Source: an uncultured cyanobacterium
Lineage (GTDB): Bacteria > Cyanobacteriota > Cyanobacteriia > PCC-6307 > Cyanobiaceae
Length of the DNA: 33,258 nt
Direction: 5' to 3'
NCBI GenBank assembly: GCA_903882285.1
Contig: CAIRWM010000061.1
Coordinates: 1 to 33,258, forward strand
Shown here: piece by piece, positions 1 to 10,945 of the stretch
Numbering within the stretch: position 1 is the stretch's first letter
How the letters are laid out: each line of letters opens with the position of its first letter
Position numbers and translations under genes: made by a program
Notes under the pieces: model-generated
Seen by the model: only the letters and a program-made list of their open reading frames with translations
Told to the model about the DNA's origin: nothing
The model's database searches: none

Positions 1-2
1 AC

Positions 3-845
3 TGGCGGCGGCTGCAGCGCCGGCATGGTCTTTTGGGTTGGCGCCGCGCCGGGGTGGTGCTGCACGACGGCGTGCCGGTGCCGCGCTGGTGGCCGCCGGA
101 TCTGCTGGCCCTGCCCACCGCCTGGCTGTCGTTTTCCCGCATCGCCATGAACCAGTGGCGGCGCGCCCTACCCGCAGCCCTGGCGGCGGCGGGCGTACGC
201 CGGCTGGAGCGCCGGGTGATCGCCCTGGAGGCGATCGCCGGCGGGGGCTGGGAGCTGGCGCTCGACGACGGCAGCCTCTGCCGGGCTGAGCGGGTGGTGC
301 TGGCGGCCGGCGCCGGCTGCCGCCAGCTCTGGCCAGCCCTGCCGCAGCGGCTCTGCACCAGCTGGGCCGGGGTGCTTGTGCTGCCGCAGCTGAGCGACGC
401 CGGTCCCTGGCTCGCCCAGGTGCGGCGCGGGCGCCTCGTCTTCCCACGCCAGCTGCTGCGGCCTGCCCTGGAGCGGGGCCTCGTCCCCCCCGGCCCGGAG
501 CCCTGGGTGGTCGACGTGGGCCTGGCCCCCTGGAGGGAGGGGGCGCTGCTGGGCCAGATCAGCTGGCTAGCGCCCGATCAGCCCGATCCCGTGCGGATGG
601 AGGCCCACCTGCGCGCTGCCCTGAGCCGGCTTGATCCGCTGCTGGGCAGCCTGCCGGCGCGCTACTCCCAGGTGCCGGTGGCCTATTGCCGCGATGGGCA
701 GCCCCTGGCGGAGGCGGTGACGGGGGCGCCGGGGCTGTGGGTGCTGACTGGGGCCAGCAACGCCTTCTCGGCCCTGCCCCGCCTCAGCCGCGAGCTGGCC
801 ACAGCGATGGCTGAGGGCGGAAAAGTGCGGTGCAACCCTGCATGA
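3..845 (+). CDS. FAD-dependent oxidoreductase (DAO-like), 5' end outside window
   Basis: The frame is open from the first bases of the window, so about 280 C-terminal residues are seen and the start lies upstream. The Rossmann FAD-binding N terminus is not visible. The part seen has an internal stretch typical of the substrate/FAD domain (RVVLAAGAGCRQLWPAL, where many DAO-family flavoproteins read VVLAAG). Near the C terminus is a glycine-rich closing segment (GLWVLTGASNAFSALPRL), the usual second FAD-contact region of glycine/D-amino-acid oxidase-type enzymes. The substrate cannot be told. The gene ends at a TGA at 843-845 and is followed by decayed DNA, not by a co-directional partner. The family call is fairly safe. 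The specific reaction is unknown. Confidence 0.7.
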   Translation, partial: WRRLQRRHGLLGWRRAGVVLHDGVPVPRWWPPDLLALPTAWLSFSRIAMNQWRRALPAALAAAGVRRLERRVIALEAIAGGGWELALDDGSLCRAERVVLAAGAGCRQLWPALPQRLCTSWAGVLVLPQLSDAGPWLAQVRRGRLVFPRQLLRPALERGLVPPGPEPWVVDVGLAPWREGALLGQISWLAPDQPDPVRMEAHLRAALSRLDPLLGSLPARYSQVPVAYCRDGQPLAEAVTGAPGLWVLTGASNAFSALPRLSRELATAMAEGGKVRCNPA

Positions 846-936
846 TGGGCGCCATGACGGAGGCCCCCCCGGCACGGCGTCGATCGAATAGCTGCCACCG
901 ACGTCATCCCCGTCGCTCCAGGAGCGATGGTCCGGC

Positions 937-1098
937 TTGAGCGATCACAGCCAGGTGGGGCTGTGACTGGCGGGAGTCGGCGGGGTGCTGGTGATGTGGA
1001 CCCTGTGCTGGCCCGTGCCCACCGAGGTGGAGGGCCAGGGCGTGTTGCTCTACCCTGACAACGTCGGCGTTCTCAACGCCCGATCCGGTGGGCAGCTC
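937..1098 (+). pseudogene. HlyD/NHLM-type secretion protein remnant
   Basis: A short plus-strand reading frame runs through a membrane-like stretch into WPVPTEVEGQGVLLYPDNV and then RSGGQL. This pattern (Trp, then a V/I-P-T-x-V-x-G-x-G-x-L motif just after the single membrane helix, followed by a GQL beta-hairpin start) is that of HlyD-type membrane fusion proteins of NHLM/NHLP peptide-export systems, which picocyanobacteria use for lanthipeptides and related peptides. An in-frame TGA at 964-966 interrupts it just before the helix. Nothing recognisable follows GQL, so coiled-coil and C-terminal domains are missing. The family call is from memory of the motif and the fragment is short. Confidence 0.45.
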
Positions 1099-1104
1099 GG
1101 GGGT

Positions 1105-1356
1105 GCTGAGCACACCGCGCACCGTAGGCTCCGGTTCGCCGGGGAGCAACCGATCGAGCGTACGTAGCTCCGCATCCAGCCTCTGCTAGCTGCGCTCCAG
1201 CTGTTCGGTGCCCTGGGTTTGGGCTGGAGGTCGCTGGGCGGCCGGAGCCGTCATCTGCGGGGCTGCCAGTGCCGCCTGGATCATCGGGGTTGGGATCAGT
1301 CCCAACCACAGCAGCGCCAGGGCACGATTGCGCACGGCCACGCTGATGCTGATCAT
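1105..1356 (-). pseudogene. Broken unidentified ORF with signal-peptide-like start
   Basis: From an ATG at 1356 the minus strand encodes a short charged start, a hydrophobic stretch (RALALLWLGLIPTPMIQAA) ending in ALAAP, and a Pro/Ala/Gln-rich linker. It then meets an in-frame TAG at 1188-1186. The same frame stays open beyond the stop with a helix-like segment (QRLDAELRTLDRLLPGEP). The second part looks like continued coding, which suggests a nonsense mutation in a small exported or membrane-anchored protein. I do not recognise the family. It follows the channel-like ORF on the same strand and runs into the HlyD remnant on the opposite strand. Confidence 0.3.
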
Positions 1357-1369
1357 CGCCTGGGGTGCC

Positions 1370-1915
1370 TCATCTTGATGCGTGCAGCGCTCTTGTGCTC
1401 CTGGTGTGTTCAGCCTCCGGGGCGTCAAGAGAGTGCTCCGATTGGCTCCATTCCCTCGGCTTGCCCAGCAGGCCGACGATCAGGATGGCCAGATTGAGCT
1501 GGCCCACGATCGTGATGACCACGCACGCGGTGAGGTCGGAGAGGCTTTCGGTTTTCAGCACGGGGCTGCCGAGGGTGGTGAGATTGGTGAAGGAGGCGCC
1601 CAGCATGGCCGGCAAATGGCCGATGCCATCCGGCAGGGCGTGCCCATGGGGAGGCAGGTTCAAGGCCGCAGGGTCGATCACCAGTAGAAACCCCTCGGCA
1701 ACTCCCAAAAGCAGCTCGCCGTTCAGGTAGGGATCTTCGGCCGGGGCATTCACCAACCTCGACCAGAACACCCCCCATCGGCGATCACCAGGATAGGTAA
1801 TGCTGAATAGTCGTGGCCCCCGCTCAAGGCCGCGTAGGCCTGCCATCCCCCGCAGCTCAACCCCCAGGAGCTTGCGGTAATTGGCGTGGAGTTGTTGCAG
1901 CAGGTGGCCGACCAC
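1370..1915 (-). CDS. Ion-channel-like membrane protein, possibly degenerate
   Basis: A 181-residue frame from a GTG at 1915. About residues 65-80 (GELLLGVAEGFLLVID) and 135-155 (ACVVITIVGQLNLAILIVGLLG) are hydrophobic. Between them sits GASFTNLTTLGSPVL. The layout of pore helix, T-L-T-T-[VL]-G, then a last helix with GQLxLAxLIxxLxG resembles the C-terminal pore half of cyanobacterial two-helix potassium channels (Ion_trans_2), which normally read TTLGYGD. Here the GYGD of the selectivity filter is replaced by GSPV, so potassium selectivity is unlikely. The last 30 residues look like out-of-frame tail. It lies 48 bp after the FUSC-B remnant on the same strand, so it probably belonged to the same operon and may be decaying too. 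Confidence 0.35.
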   Translation of the reverse strand: MVGHLLQQLHANYRKLLGVELRGMAGLRGLERGPRLFSITYPGDRRWGVFWSRLVNAPAEDPYLNGELLLGVAEGFLLVIDPAALNLPPHGHALPDGIGHLPAMLGASFTNLTTLGSPVLKTESLSDLTACVVITIVGQLNLAILIVGLLGKPREWSQSEHSLDAPEAEHTRSTRALHASR

Positions 1916-1963
1916 GGCCAGCGATTGGGTTCAACCCCATACCATGATATCTGGCTAATGAAA

Positions 1964-2690
1964 TTAGCCGTCGCGGATGGCCCGCTCGGCCTGGCGGCAG
2001 AGCATCAACCAGCTGCGTGGTGGATCCTGGGGGTGTGTCCGGCGGCTCGGGAAGGCACCTGCGGCCACGGATCTGCCTTCCCCATTGCCCCAACTGGCTA
2101 GCTAGAGCCTGCAGCAACTCCGCTTCGGCCCGATGCCGCTGCCCCATTAGCTGGGGATTCTGGAGGGATGGTGGCTCGCGCACCATCCCTCCCACCACGG
2201 TGATCAGGCGGGAGGTGGTGGCATCAAAATTGGTGATCAGCAGGGTTGCTGGATGACGAGCCGGCAGTGAGCCCAGCCCATGGAGGAGCGCAGGCCGTTG
2301 CCGTCGGATGGCGATGAGCTGGTTGCGCAGGGCCTGGTAGCGGTCTGCCCCCACCGGATCAAGCCGGGCAGCCAGGTCGCGGTATCAGCGCTGCAGTTCG
2401 CCGAAGCTGGTCCGTAGGACGCGGATCGGGATCCAGGCCGCCAGGCCGGCCTCGTGCACGAGCCAGCCCATCACGATGATCATGCCGCCCACCGTGTAGC
2501 CCACCTGTAGCTTCAGCAGTCCGCCCAGCAGCCGCTGGCGGCCCAGAGCGAGGGCAGCGCCGTAGGTACCGGTGGAGACCGACAGCACCGCCAGGGCCAC
2601 GTACTGGCTGAACTCCAGGCCGGAGATGCTGGCGAAGACGTTGCCGAGACCGGCACTGAGTGCCGTGCGCAGGCTGTGGCGATCGATCAC
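1964..2690 (-). pseudogene. FUSC-family membrane protein B, decayed
   Basis: The original start is a GTG at 2690-2688, giving HSLRTALSAGLGNVF, then VALAVLSVSTGTYGAALALG, a membrane pattern of fusaric-acid-resistance (FUSC) proteins. After RQRLLGG the expected next helix pair seems deleted. The frame then continues with LQVGYTVGGMIIVMGWLVHE, meets a TGA at 2387-2385, and resumes in the same frame with a cytoplasmic helical domain (RYQALRNQLIAIRRQRPALL). Near the end another frame gives the sensible C terminus LMLCRQAERAIRDG and a TAA at 1966-1964, so there is at least one more frameshift. The family exports aromatic or weak acids in other bacteria. Here the gene is clearly broken. Confidence 0.6.
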
Positions 2691-3605
2691 GGTGGTTCCA
2701 TGCGGTTCAATCCCCCGAGGCAGGCATGCAGAGGCCGCAGTTCCGCCGCCAGGGCCAGGGCTGCGGATCCCGTTGCGGGGTGCAGCTGGCCTCACCGCCG
2801 AGCTGTTGCTGCAGTTCGCCCACCGACTGGCGCAGCAGATCGGCCTGCAGGCTGGGCTCTTAAGACAGCCCGGCCATCAGCCGCTCCCAGGCGATCCAGT
2901 GAAAATGGGTGGGCTGCCAGAGCTGTAGTCGCCGTTCCCAGCCGCTGCGCCCCTGGGTGCGATGACGGGGCCCGCTGCGCTCCTGCGCCACCAGCTGCTC
3001 GATGCGCTGCAGCGTGGCGCTCAGCGGTGCAGGATCCAGGAGCAGGGGGCGGTGGTGGTTCCCGGCCAGTCAGTCGCTGCAGTGCAGGAGCTGGCTCTGA
3101 AGGCTACGGTGCACCTTGTCATCGGCGAGTTTCGGCTCGCCATGGTTGCTGCGGGGCCAGAAGAGCAGGCCCACCAGGATCGCCACCACGCAGCCCACCA
3201 CGGTGTCGAGGCTGCGGTTGAACACGTAATCCCAGTTCAGCGCGGCATGACTGGGAAGCATCAGGAACATCACGGCGGTCAGACCCGCGGTGCCGAGGGC
3301 GCTCTGCCAGCCGAGCCTCTGCAGCAGCGGCACCATCAGCAGCAACGACACCAGCACGCCGCTCCAGCCTCCCAGGATCATGTGCACCAGATAGGTGATC
3401 ATTCCCCCCATCACCGTGCCGAGGATGCGGCCGGAGGCGGCCGTCAGGGGTGATCGTTGTGGTCGTCGTTGTCGTCCACAACGATCACTACCGCCATCAG
3501 CGGATACCAGAGAAACTGAATGCGTTCGGTCCAGGAGGCGATCGCCGCGGTGATGAACACGGCCACGAATAACTTCAGGCTGTTGCGCAGCAGCAGGTTC
3601 TGCAC
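2687..3605 (-). pseudogene. FUSC-family membrane protein A, decayed
   Basis: Reading starts about GTG 3605-3603 (no ATG is available before an upstream TAA): QNLLLRNSLKLFVAVFITAA, then LWYPLMAVVIVVDDNDDH. The frame breaks at a C run near 3446, where a TGA appears. One base shifted, it continues LTAASGRILGTVMGGM, then LNWDYVFNRSLDTVVGC and LVGLLFWPR, the hallmark of FUSC-type proteins. A stop at 3072-3070 ends that frame. A third frame carries the soluble helical part (LDPAPLSATLQRIEQLVAQE, then LQLWQPTHFHWIAWERLMAG), broken by a TAA near 2862. A last frame ends LHACLGGLNRMEPP at TGA 2689-2687. At least three frame changes or stops make this a pseudogene. It shares 4 bp with the start of FUSC-B. 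Confidence 0.65.
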
Positions 3606-3620
3606 GATCTGCGGAAACGC

Positions 3621-4271
3621 ATGGCTAACGGGAGCTTATGGGGATTGCTTCCACCGGGCCTGCTCCTTGCGGGCCTGCACCTCTTGCGCTGGCTGCCGGT
3701 GATCTTTCCCACATCCCTCCCCCCCGATCTCGAGGCCCTGCTGCGCATGGGCCTGGCGGTGCTCTGTGGATTGGCGGTTGGGCTCAACCGCGCCCACCAC
3801 GGCAGCATTCCCCATCCCAACCGCCTGCGGGTGCACGTGCTGGTGGGGCTGAGCGCCTGTCTGATGGTGCTCGCGGCCGGCCCCGATGGTGAGGCCCGCA
3901 GCCGGGTGATTCAGGGGGTGGCAACGGGGGTGGGCTTCCTGGGCGCCGGCGAGATCCTGGTGCCCAACCGCATCCCCAAACACGGCCGGCCCGAGGTGCG
4001 GGGTCTGAGCAGTGCCGCCTCGATCTGGTTCACGGCGGCGCTCGGCGTCACCGTGGCGGCTGCGAGTCCGCTGCTGGCGCTTCTAGCCCTGGCTCTGGCG
4101 CTGGTCACCCTCTCCGACCGCCGCAACGGTAACGGCGACGGCGAGGTGAAGGACAACGGCCATGACGCCCCTCCCGGCCTCCCGTCCCATGGGGCGGGAG
4201 GCCCGGACGAACCCGCCCTGCCCCAGACCAGGGGCCCCCAGTTCAGGGGCCTTCAGAACAAGAAGCGGTAG
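3621..4271 (+). CDS. MgtC/SapB family inner-membrane protein
   Basis: 216 residues. Four to five hydrophobic helices fill roughly residues 8-25, 42-58, 72-90, 100-115 and 135-165. The family signature is present: RVHVLVGLSACLMVL, then GVATGVGFLGAGEI, then VRGLSSAASIWFTAALGV, matching the MgtC pattern RTHxLVxLG, GIGFLGAG, RGLTTAAxxW. MgtC proteins are linked to growth at low Mg2+ and to modulation of the ATP synthase or other membrane partners. The cyanobacterial role is not established. The last 50 residues form a polar, Pro/Gly-rich tail. The start is uncertain: the upstream 40 residues exceed the family norm, and a GTG at 3699 or ATG at 3747 are options. It begins 15 bp from the FUSC-A remnant (divergent) and its 3' end overlaps the LCP gene by 19 bp tail to tail. 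Confidence 0.75.
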   Translation: MANGSLWGLLPPGLLLAGLHLLRWLPVIFPTSLPPDLEALLRMGLAVLCGLAVGLNRAHHGSIPHPNRLRVHVLVGLSACLMVLAAGPDGEARSRVIQGVATGVGFLGAGEILVPNRIPKHGRPEVRGLSSAASIWFTAALGVTVAAASPLLALLALALALVTLSDRRNGNGDGEVKDNGHDAPPGLPSHGAGGPDEPALPQTRGPQFRGLQNKKR

Positions 4272-5233
4272 CGCTGCTCGGGTTGGCTGGCCTGGGGCTC
4301 GCTGGGTGCGACGGTATCGGCGCTGTCCCAGTCGGCGTCCCAGTAGCTGATGCCGTCGATGTCGAGGGGGCGCCCGTCGAGGCGCTGGGTTTCCAGCTGG
4401 GTGGAGCCCATGGCGGTGATCAGACCCCCGAGTTCCATTGGGCCCAGATCGGTGCGCAGATCGTGGCCGGCGGCCACCAGCAGAGCGGGCAGGCGCACCA
4501 GGTTCTGGGGCTGGTTGAGCTTTTGGAACAGGGCTTTCAGGGCCAGCTGCTGGCGCTCCATGCGGCCCAGATCCCCGGTTTCGTCATGGCGGAAGCGCAG
4601 GAAGCCCTCCAGGTCGGGTCCCCGCAGGGTCTGGCGACCGGGCTGGAGGTCGATGCGCAGCCCCTGGCTGTTGTCGATGTAATACATGCGCTTGGGTATG
4701 TCCACCTCGATGCCGCCGAGCAGATCGGCCATGCGGCGGATGCCGGAGAGGTTCACCACCAGGTGGTGTTGGATGGGGCGGCCGAGGCGATGGGCCACCT
4801 CCCGCTTGACGGCGTCCGCTCCTCCGAGGCTGTAGAGGCTGTTGATCTTGATCGGGCCGTAGGTCTCGGCCTCGATGTAGGTGTCGCGCGGGATCTGGGT
4901 GATGCGGGTGACGCCGTCCTCGATGTGCAGCACGGCCATTACGTCGGTGTTGCCGCCACCGACGTCTGTGCCCAGCAGAAGCAGATCCTGGCGGCCGAGT
5001 CCGGCGCTCCAGGCGGCGAAGGGATTGCGGAAGGGCGTGGCCTCGCCGTGGGCCCGCTGGGTGACCAGGTGGGCCAGCGGGCGGGAGAGCACCAGCCCCC
5101 CCCCGAGGCCGAGCGCCATGGCTAGCAGCAGCATCAAAGGGTGGACCCGGCGCCGGGAGCGCCGTTGGCCGGGGCGTTCTGGGCGGCGCTGGCTGGACTT
5201 TCGCCGGGGGGGCCGGGCCGCTGGGCTGCTCAT
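4253..5233 (-). CDS. LytR-CpsA-Psr (LCP) family glycopolymer transferase
   Basis: 326 residues from ATG 5233, chosen because it opens a short basic N terminus (about residues 1-30, rich in Arg/Lys), followed by one membrane helix (LMLLLAMALGLGGGLVL) and a long extracytoplasmic domain. Longer in-frame starts would add low-complexity residues. LCP motifs are in order: LLLGTDVGGGNTDVMAVLHI, TRITQIPRDTYIEA (the conserved IPRDTY), KINSLYSLGG, the pair ADLLGGIEVDIP, and FLRFRHDETGDLGRMERQQ (the conserved RxRxxDxxDxxRxxRQ-like stretch with the lipid-phosphate-binding Args). LCP enzymes move lipid-linked glycans onto peptidoglycan or other acceptors at the outer face of the plasma membrane. The gene lies 94 bp after the ABC exporter on the same strand, which fits a role in envelope building. 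The acceptor is unknown. Confidence 0.85.
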   Translation of the reverse strand: MSSPAARPPRRKSSQRRPERPGQRRSRRRVHPLMLLLAMALGLGGGLVLSRPLAHLVTQRAHGEATPFRNPFAAWSAGLGRQDLLLLGTDVGGGNTDVMAVLHIEDGVTRITQIPRDTYIEAETYGPIKINSLYSLGGADAVKREVAHRLGRPIQHHLVVNLSGIRRMADLLGGIEVDIPKRMYYIDNSQGLRIDLQPGRQTLRGPDLEGFLRFRHDETGDLGRMERQQLALKALFQKLNQPQNLVRLPALLVAAGHDLRTDLGPMELGGLITAMGSTQLETQRLDGRPLDIDGISYWDADWDSADTVAPSEPQASQPEQRYRFLF

Positions 5234-5327
5234 TGTTGGAAAATTACGGCACCGTTGAGAACCATTCGGTTCAGAGTGAGACGCTTCGCCAATGGGTTGG
5301 GGTCGCGACGCTGGCGGTGGCGGTGGC

Positions 5328-7112
<1,785 letters not shown>

Positions 7113-7142
7113 GGGCGGGACATTGGGCTCATGGCCCTGGTC

Positions 7143-7556
7143 TCACCAGCGATTGCCACCACCGCCACCGCCGCCGCCATAGCCACCGCCACCCCCGCCA
7201 TAGCCACCGCCGGAACGGCCACCGCCACCCCCGCCACCGCCGTAGCCGCCGCCGCCGCGGCCACCGCCGCTGTAGCCACCACGACCACCACCGCCGCCGC
7301 CGCCGCCGCCACCCTCACGGGGGGTGGCCTTGTTGACGCGGATCATGCGGCCCATCCACTCCACATCCTGGAGGTCGTCGATGGCCTTCTGCTCGGAGGC
7401 GTCATCGGCGAGTTCAACGAAGGCGAATCCGCGTTTGCGGCCGGTTTCCCGGTCGAGGGGGAGACTGCACTGACGGACTTCGCCGTACTGGCCGAAGAGA
7501 TCGAGAAGGTCCTCGCGTTCGGCCTGGAACGAGAGGTTGCCGACGTAGATGGTCAT
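7143..7556 (-). CDS. rbp: RRM glycine-rich RNA-binding protein (Rbp)
   Basis: 137 residues. A single RNA-recognition motif covers residues 2-78: RNP2 is IYVGNL (3-8) and RNP1 is RKRGFAFVEL (about 41-50), with the aromatic residues needed for RNA stacking. The last 55 residues are almost pure Gly with Arg, Tyr and Ser, ending GGGGNRW, like cold-induced cyanobacterial Rbp proteins and plant glycine-rich RNA-binding proteins. These act as RNA chaperones and several are cold-regulated. A leader or intergenic stretch of over 200 bp precedes the start, typical of this family. The ABC exporter begins 30 bp downstream. Confidence 0.92.
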   Translation of the reverse strand: MTIYVGNLSFQAEREDLLDLFGQYGEVRQCSLPLDRETGRKRGFAFVELADDASEQKAIDDLQDVEWMGRMIRVNKATPREGGGGGGGGGGRGGYSGGGRGGGGYGGGGGGGGRSGGGYGGGGGGYGGGGGGGGNRW

Positions 7557-7891
7557 TAACTGAAGAAACCTGGAACTGATTCGTGCGATGCCGGGGTGTC
7601 CCAGGGAAAGCCAGTAGAACGGTGAAGACCTGAAGTCGAAGCCTGATGGGATCGCGACCCCTGTGGAGACACAGGTGAGGTCACAGGTTGGTCACTGTGG
7701 GCTGGGCGAGCCTTTGGGAACCCGAACGCCTTGGAATCGGGCTCACCCTACAGGGTGACCCGCCCTTGGGGCCGACTTGGCCGGCGCTTCATGGAGAAGC
7801 TTGAAGCGGATTGGAAGCGATCTGGAAGAAACAGCGGCGATGACTCAAAGTGGCTCCATTGTCAGCAAACCCTGATCTACGCGATCCCGTG
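7557..7891. other. Intergenic region with rbp leader and a hairpin
   Basis: 335 bp between the divergent rbp start and the 66-residue ORF, with lower GC than its surroundings. It should contain the promoter and 5' leader of rbp on the minus strand. The clearest element is the perfect stem TCACCC-TACA-GGGTGA at 7743-7758, with two further flanking G-C pairs after one mismatch, followed by GGCC-GACTT-GGCC. No T run follows on either strand, so it is not a classic terminator. A 33-codon frame (7791-7892) also lies here and is discussed as a finding. I cannot place promoters with confidence. Confidence 0.4.
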
Positions 7892-8092
7892 ATGACGGCC
7901 CCTACCCCCTGGAGCCTCGCCTGGCGTGAGGATGGAGAGCTGGCCCCCCAGGACTGGTTCGATTTGCTACAGACCCTGGTGACCACGGAGTCACAGGAGG
8001 CGCAGGCGTCGCTCGTCGCCGCCGTGGAACGCCTCAACGTGGTGGAGCTCAGCGTGGTTTCGAGTTCGGAGGTGACCGGCCTCTGCGCCTGA
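7892..8092 (+). CDS. Small hypothetical protein (66 aa)
   Basis: From ATG 7892 the protein begins MTAPTPWSLAWREDGELAPQ and continues with an acidic helical body (WFDLLQTLVTTESQEAQASL) and a Ser/Val-rich end. An in-frame GTG at 7850 would add 14 residues and another GTG lies just before the ATG. I chose the ATG because the residues before it look non-coding. No signal peptide, membrane segment or known motif is seen. Codon use matches neighbouring genes. It converges with the next gene, with 21 bp between the stops. Function unknown. Confidence 0.5.
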   Translation: MTAPTPWSLAWREDGELAPQDWFDLLQTLVTTESQEAQASLVAAVERLNVVELSVVSSSEVTGLCA

Positions 8093-8113
8093 GCGCCGCC
8101 ACTGGGATGCGGC

Positions 8114-8431
8114 TCAGATCCGGTAGCGCCGGGTGGTCGCCTGGCGGCAGTCGCTGCGGGCGGCCTCAATGCTGCTGCCGGTGCTGATCCTGTCGGCGAC
8201 GCAGTCACAGGCGTAGCTGGCCATGCCGGCGGGAGCGGTCTTGCCGGCCTGGCTCAGTTCGTTCTGAAAGGCCGACAGACAGAACGCCCGCACGATCTCC
8301 CCCAGCTTTCCCGAAGCCTTGGCTGGAGCCGCCGACACCAGCGTGATCGCTGCAACAACCGCAACCCCGAGGGCCAGGCCGGTGAGGCCGGCCCTGAGGC
8401 TGGAAGCCAGGCGAAGGGGGGAGGCGGACAT
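8114..8431 (-). CDS. Secreted small cysteine-containing protein
   Basis: 105 residues. A clear Sec signal peptide runs to about residue 40 (LTGLALGVAVVAAITLVSAA, then a likely AKA|SG cut). The mature part of about 65 residues has four cysteines, two of them in FCLSAF and YACDCVADRI, the others in CDC and DCRQA, so disulphides in the periplasm are likely. The pattern FxxxFxxxxxxxG, YACDCVxDRIxxGxSIExA, C reminds me of a conserved cyanobacterial hypothetical family, but I cannot name a function. It starts 26 bp after the helicase gene and is probably transcribed with it. Confidence 0.65.
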   Translation of the reverse strand: MSASPLRLASSLRAGLTGLALGVAVVAAITLVSAAPAKASGKLGEIVRAFCLSAFQNELSQAGKTAPAGMASYACDCVADRISTGSSIEAARSDCRQATTRRYRI

Positions 8432-8457
8432 GGATCAGGCGGATGGAAAACGGCCGA

Positions 8458-10365
<1,908 letters not shown>

Positions 10366-10525
10366 GGGTGATCTGGCCTGGTGAATCCTTCAACGCAGGC
10401 CGGCAGCGACCCGATGGAGAGGGAGATTGTGATCAGCGATGCCGACGGAGGATCCGACCCATCGATGTCGCCCCGAGTGGGCGAAATCTCCCAAGCTGCC
10501 TTGCCATTGATTAAAGGTTGAGAAG
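10366..10525 (-). promoter_or_regulatory. Leader/promoter region of the DEAD-box helicase gene
   Basis: 160 bp between the cupin stop and the helicase start on the same strand. An 8-bp inverted pair, GGGAGATT at 10421-10428 and AATCTCCC at 10485-10492, could form a long-range stem in the leader RNA. The cupin-proximal part (10505-10535) is AT-rich compared with the rest and is the likeliest promoter position. No certain -35/-10 pair can be named. Confidence 0.3.
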
Positions 10526-10945
10526 TTAACCTAACACCCGGCCGAAATCGTCCTCGAACCGCTCGATGTCGTCCTCCCGCAGCGATGGGCCGCGCTGCAC
10601 CTCGATGATCTCCAGGTCCTGGCCTGAGGCGCCGGCCCGATGTCGGGCCCCGAGGGGGATGACGACGTGGTCTCCCACCTGGACGGGACGCGCCACCCCG
10701 TCGCATTCGATGTGGCCTTCGCCGCCCACCACGAGCCAGTCTTCACAGCGCTGACGATGGCGTTGCAGACTGATGCGGCGTCCGGCCTGAATGTGCAGGC
10801 GCTTGACGCGATAGCCCTCACCGTCGGCGAGCGTTTCGAACCATCCCCAGGGACGCTGTTCGCGCGGCCAGGAGCTCGGCGGCAAGGCGCTATTCGCAGT
10901 ATGCTCGCACCAGGGCAATGGCATGGTCGTGGTGAGCAGCGTCAC
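10526..10945 (-). CDS. Cupin protein, mannose-6-phosphate isomerase type II-like
   Basis: 139 residues from GTG 10945, or 132 from ATG 10924. A strong GGAGGTGA sequence overlaps the GTG and lies 17 nt before the ATG, so the start is open. From residue 31 it reads RPWGWFETLADGEGYRVKRL, the opening of the C-terminal cupin domain of GDP-mannose pyrophosphorylase/phosphomannose isomerase proteins, and ends EVQRGPSLREDDIERFEDDF, the family's usual end. Cupin motif 1 reads LQRHRQRCEDW where active relatives have LQxHHHRSEHW, so one metal-binding His is Gln and the EHW is EDW. Motif 2 (PLGARHR) keeps its His. It may bind metal weakly or have another sugar-nucleotide role. A probable terminator and recD lie upstream. 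Confidence 0.75.
   Translation of the reverse strand: MTLLTTTMPLPWCEHTANSALPPSSWPREQRPWGWFETLADGEGYRVKRLHIQAGRRISLQRHRQRCEDWLVVGGEGHIECDGVARPVQVGDHVVIPLGARHRAGASGQDLEIIEVQRGPSLREDDIERFEDDFGRVLG

Noticed and set aside
3444..3446. Programmed frameshift in FUSC-A
   Set aside because: There is no slippery heptamer or stem to support it, and other stops and frame breaks downstream make decay a simpler explanation.
7200..7320. Possible tandem repeat or CRISPR-like array
   Set aside because: The repetition is the Gly codons of the RRM protein tail. There are no spacers or conserved repeat units.
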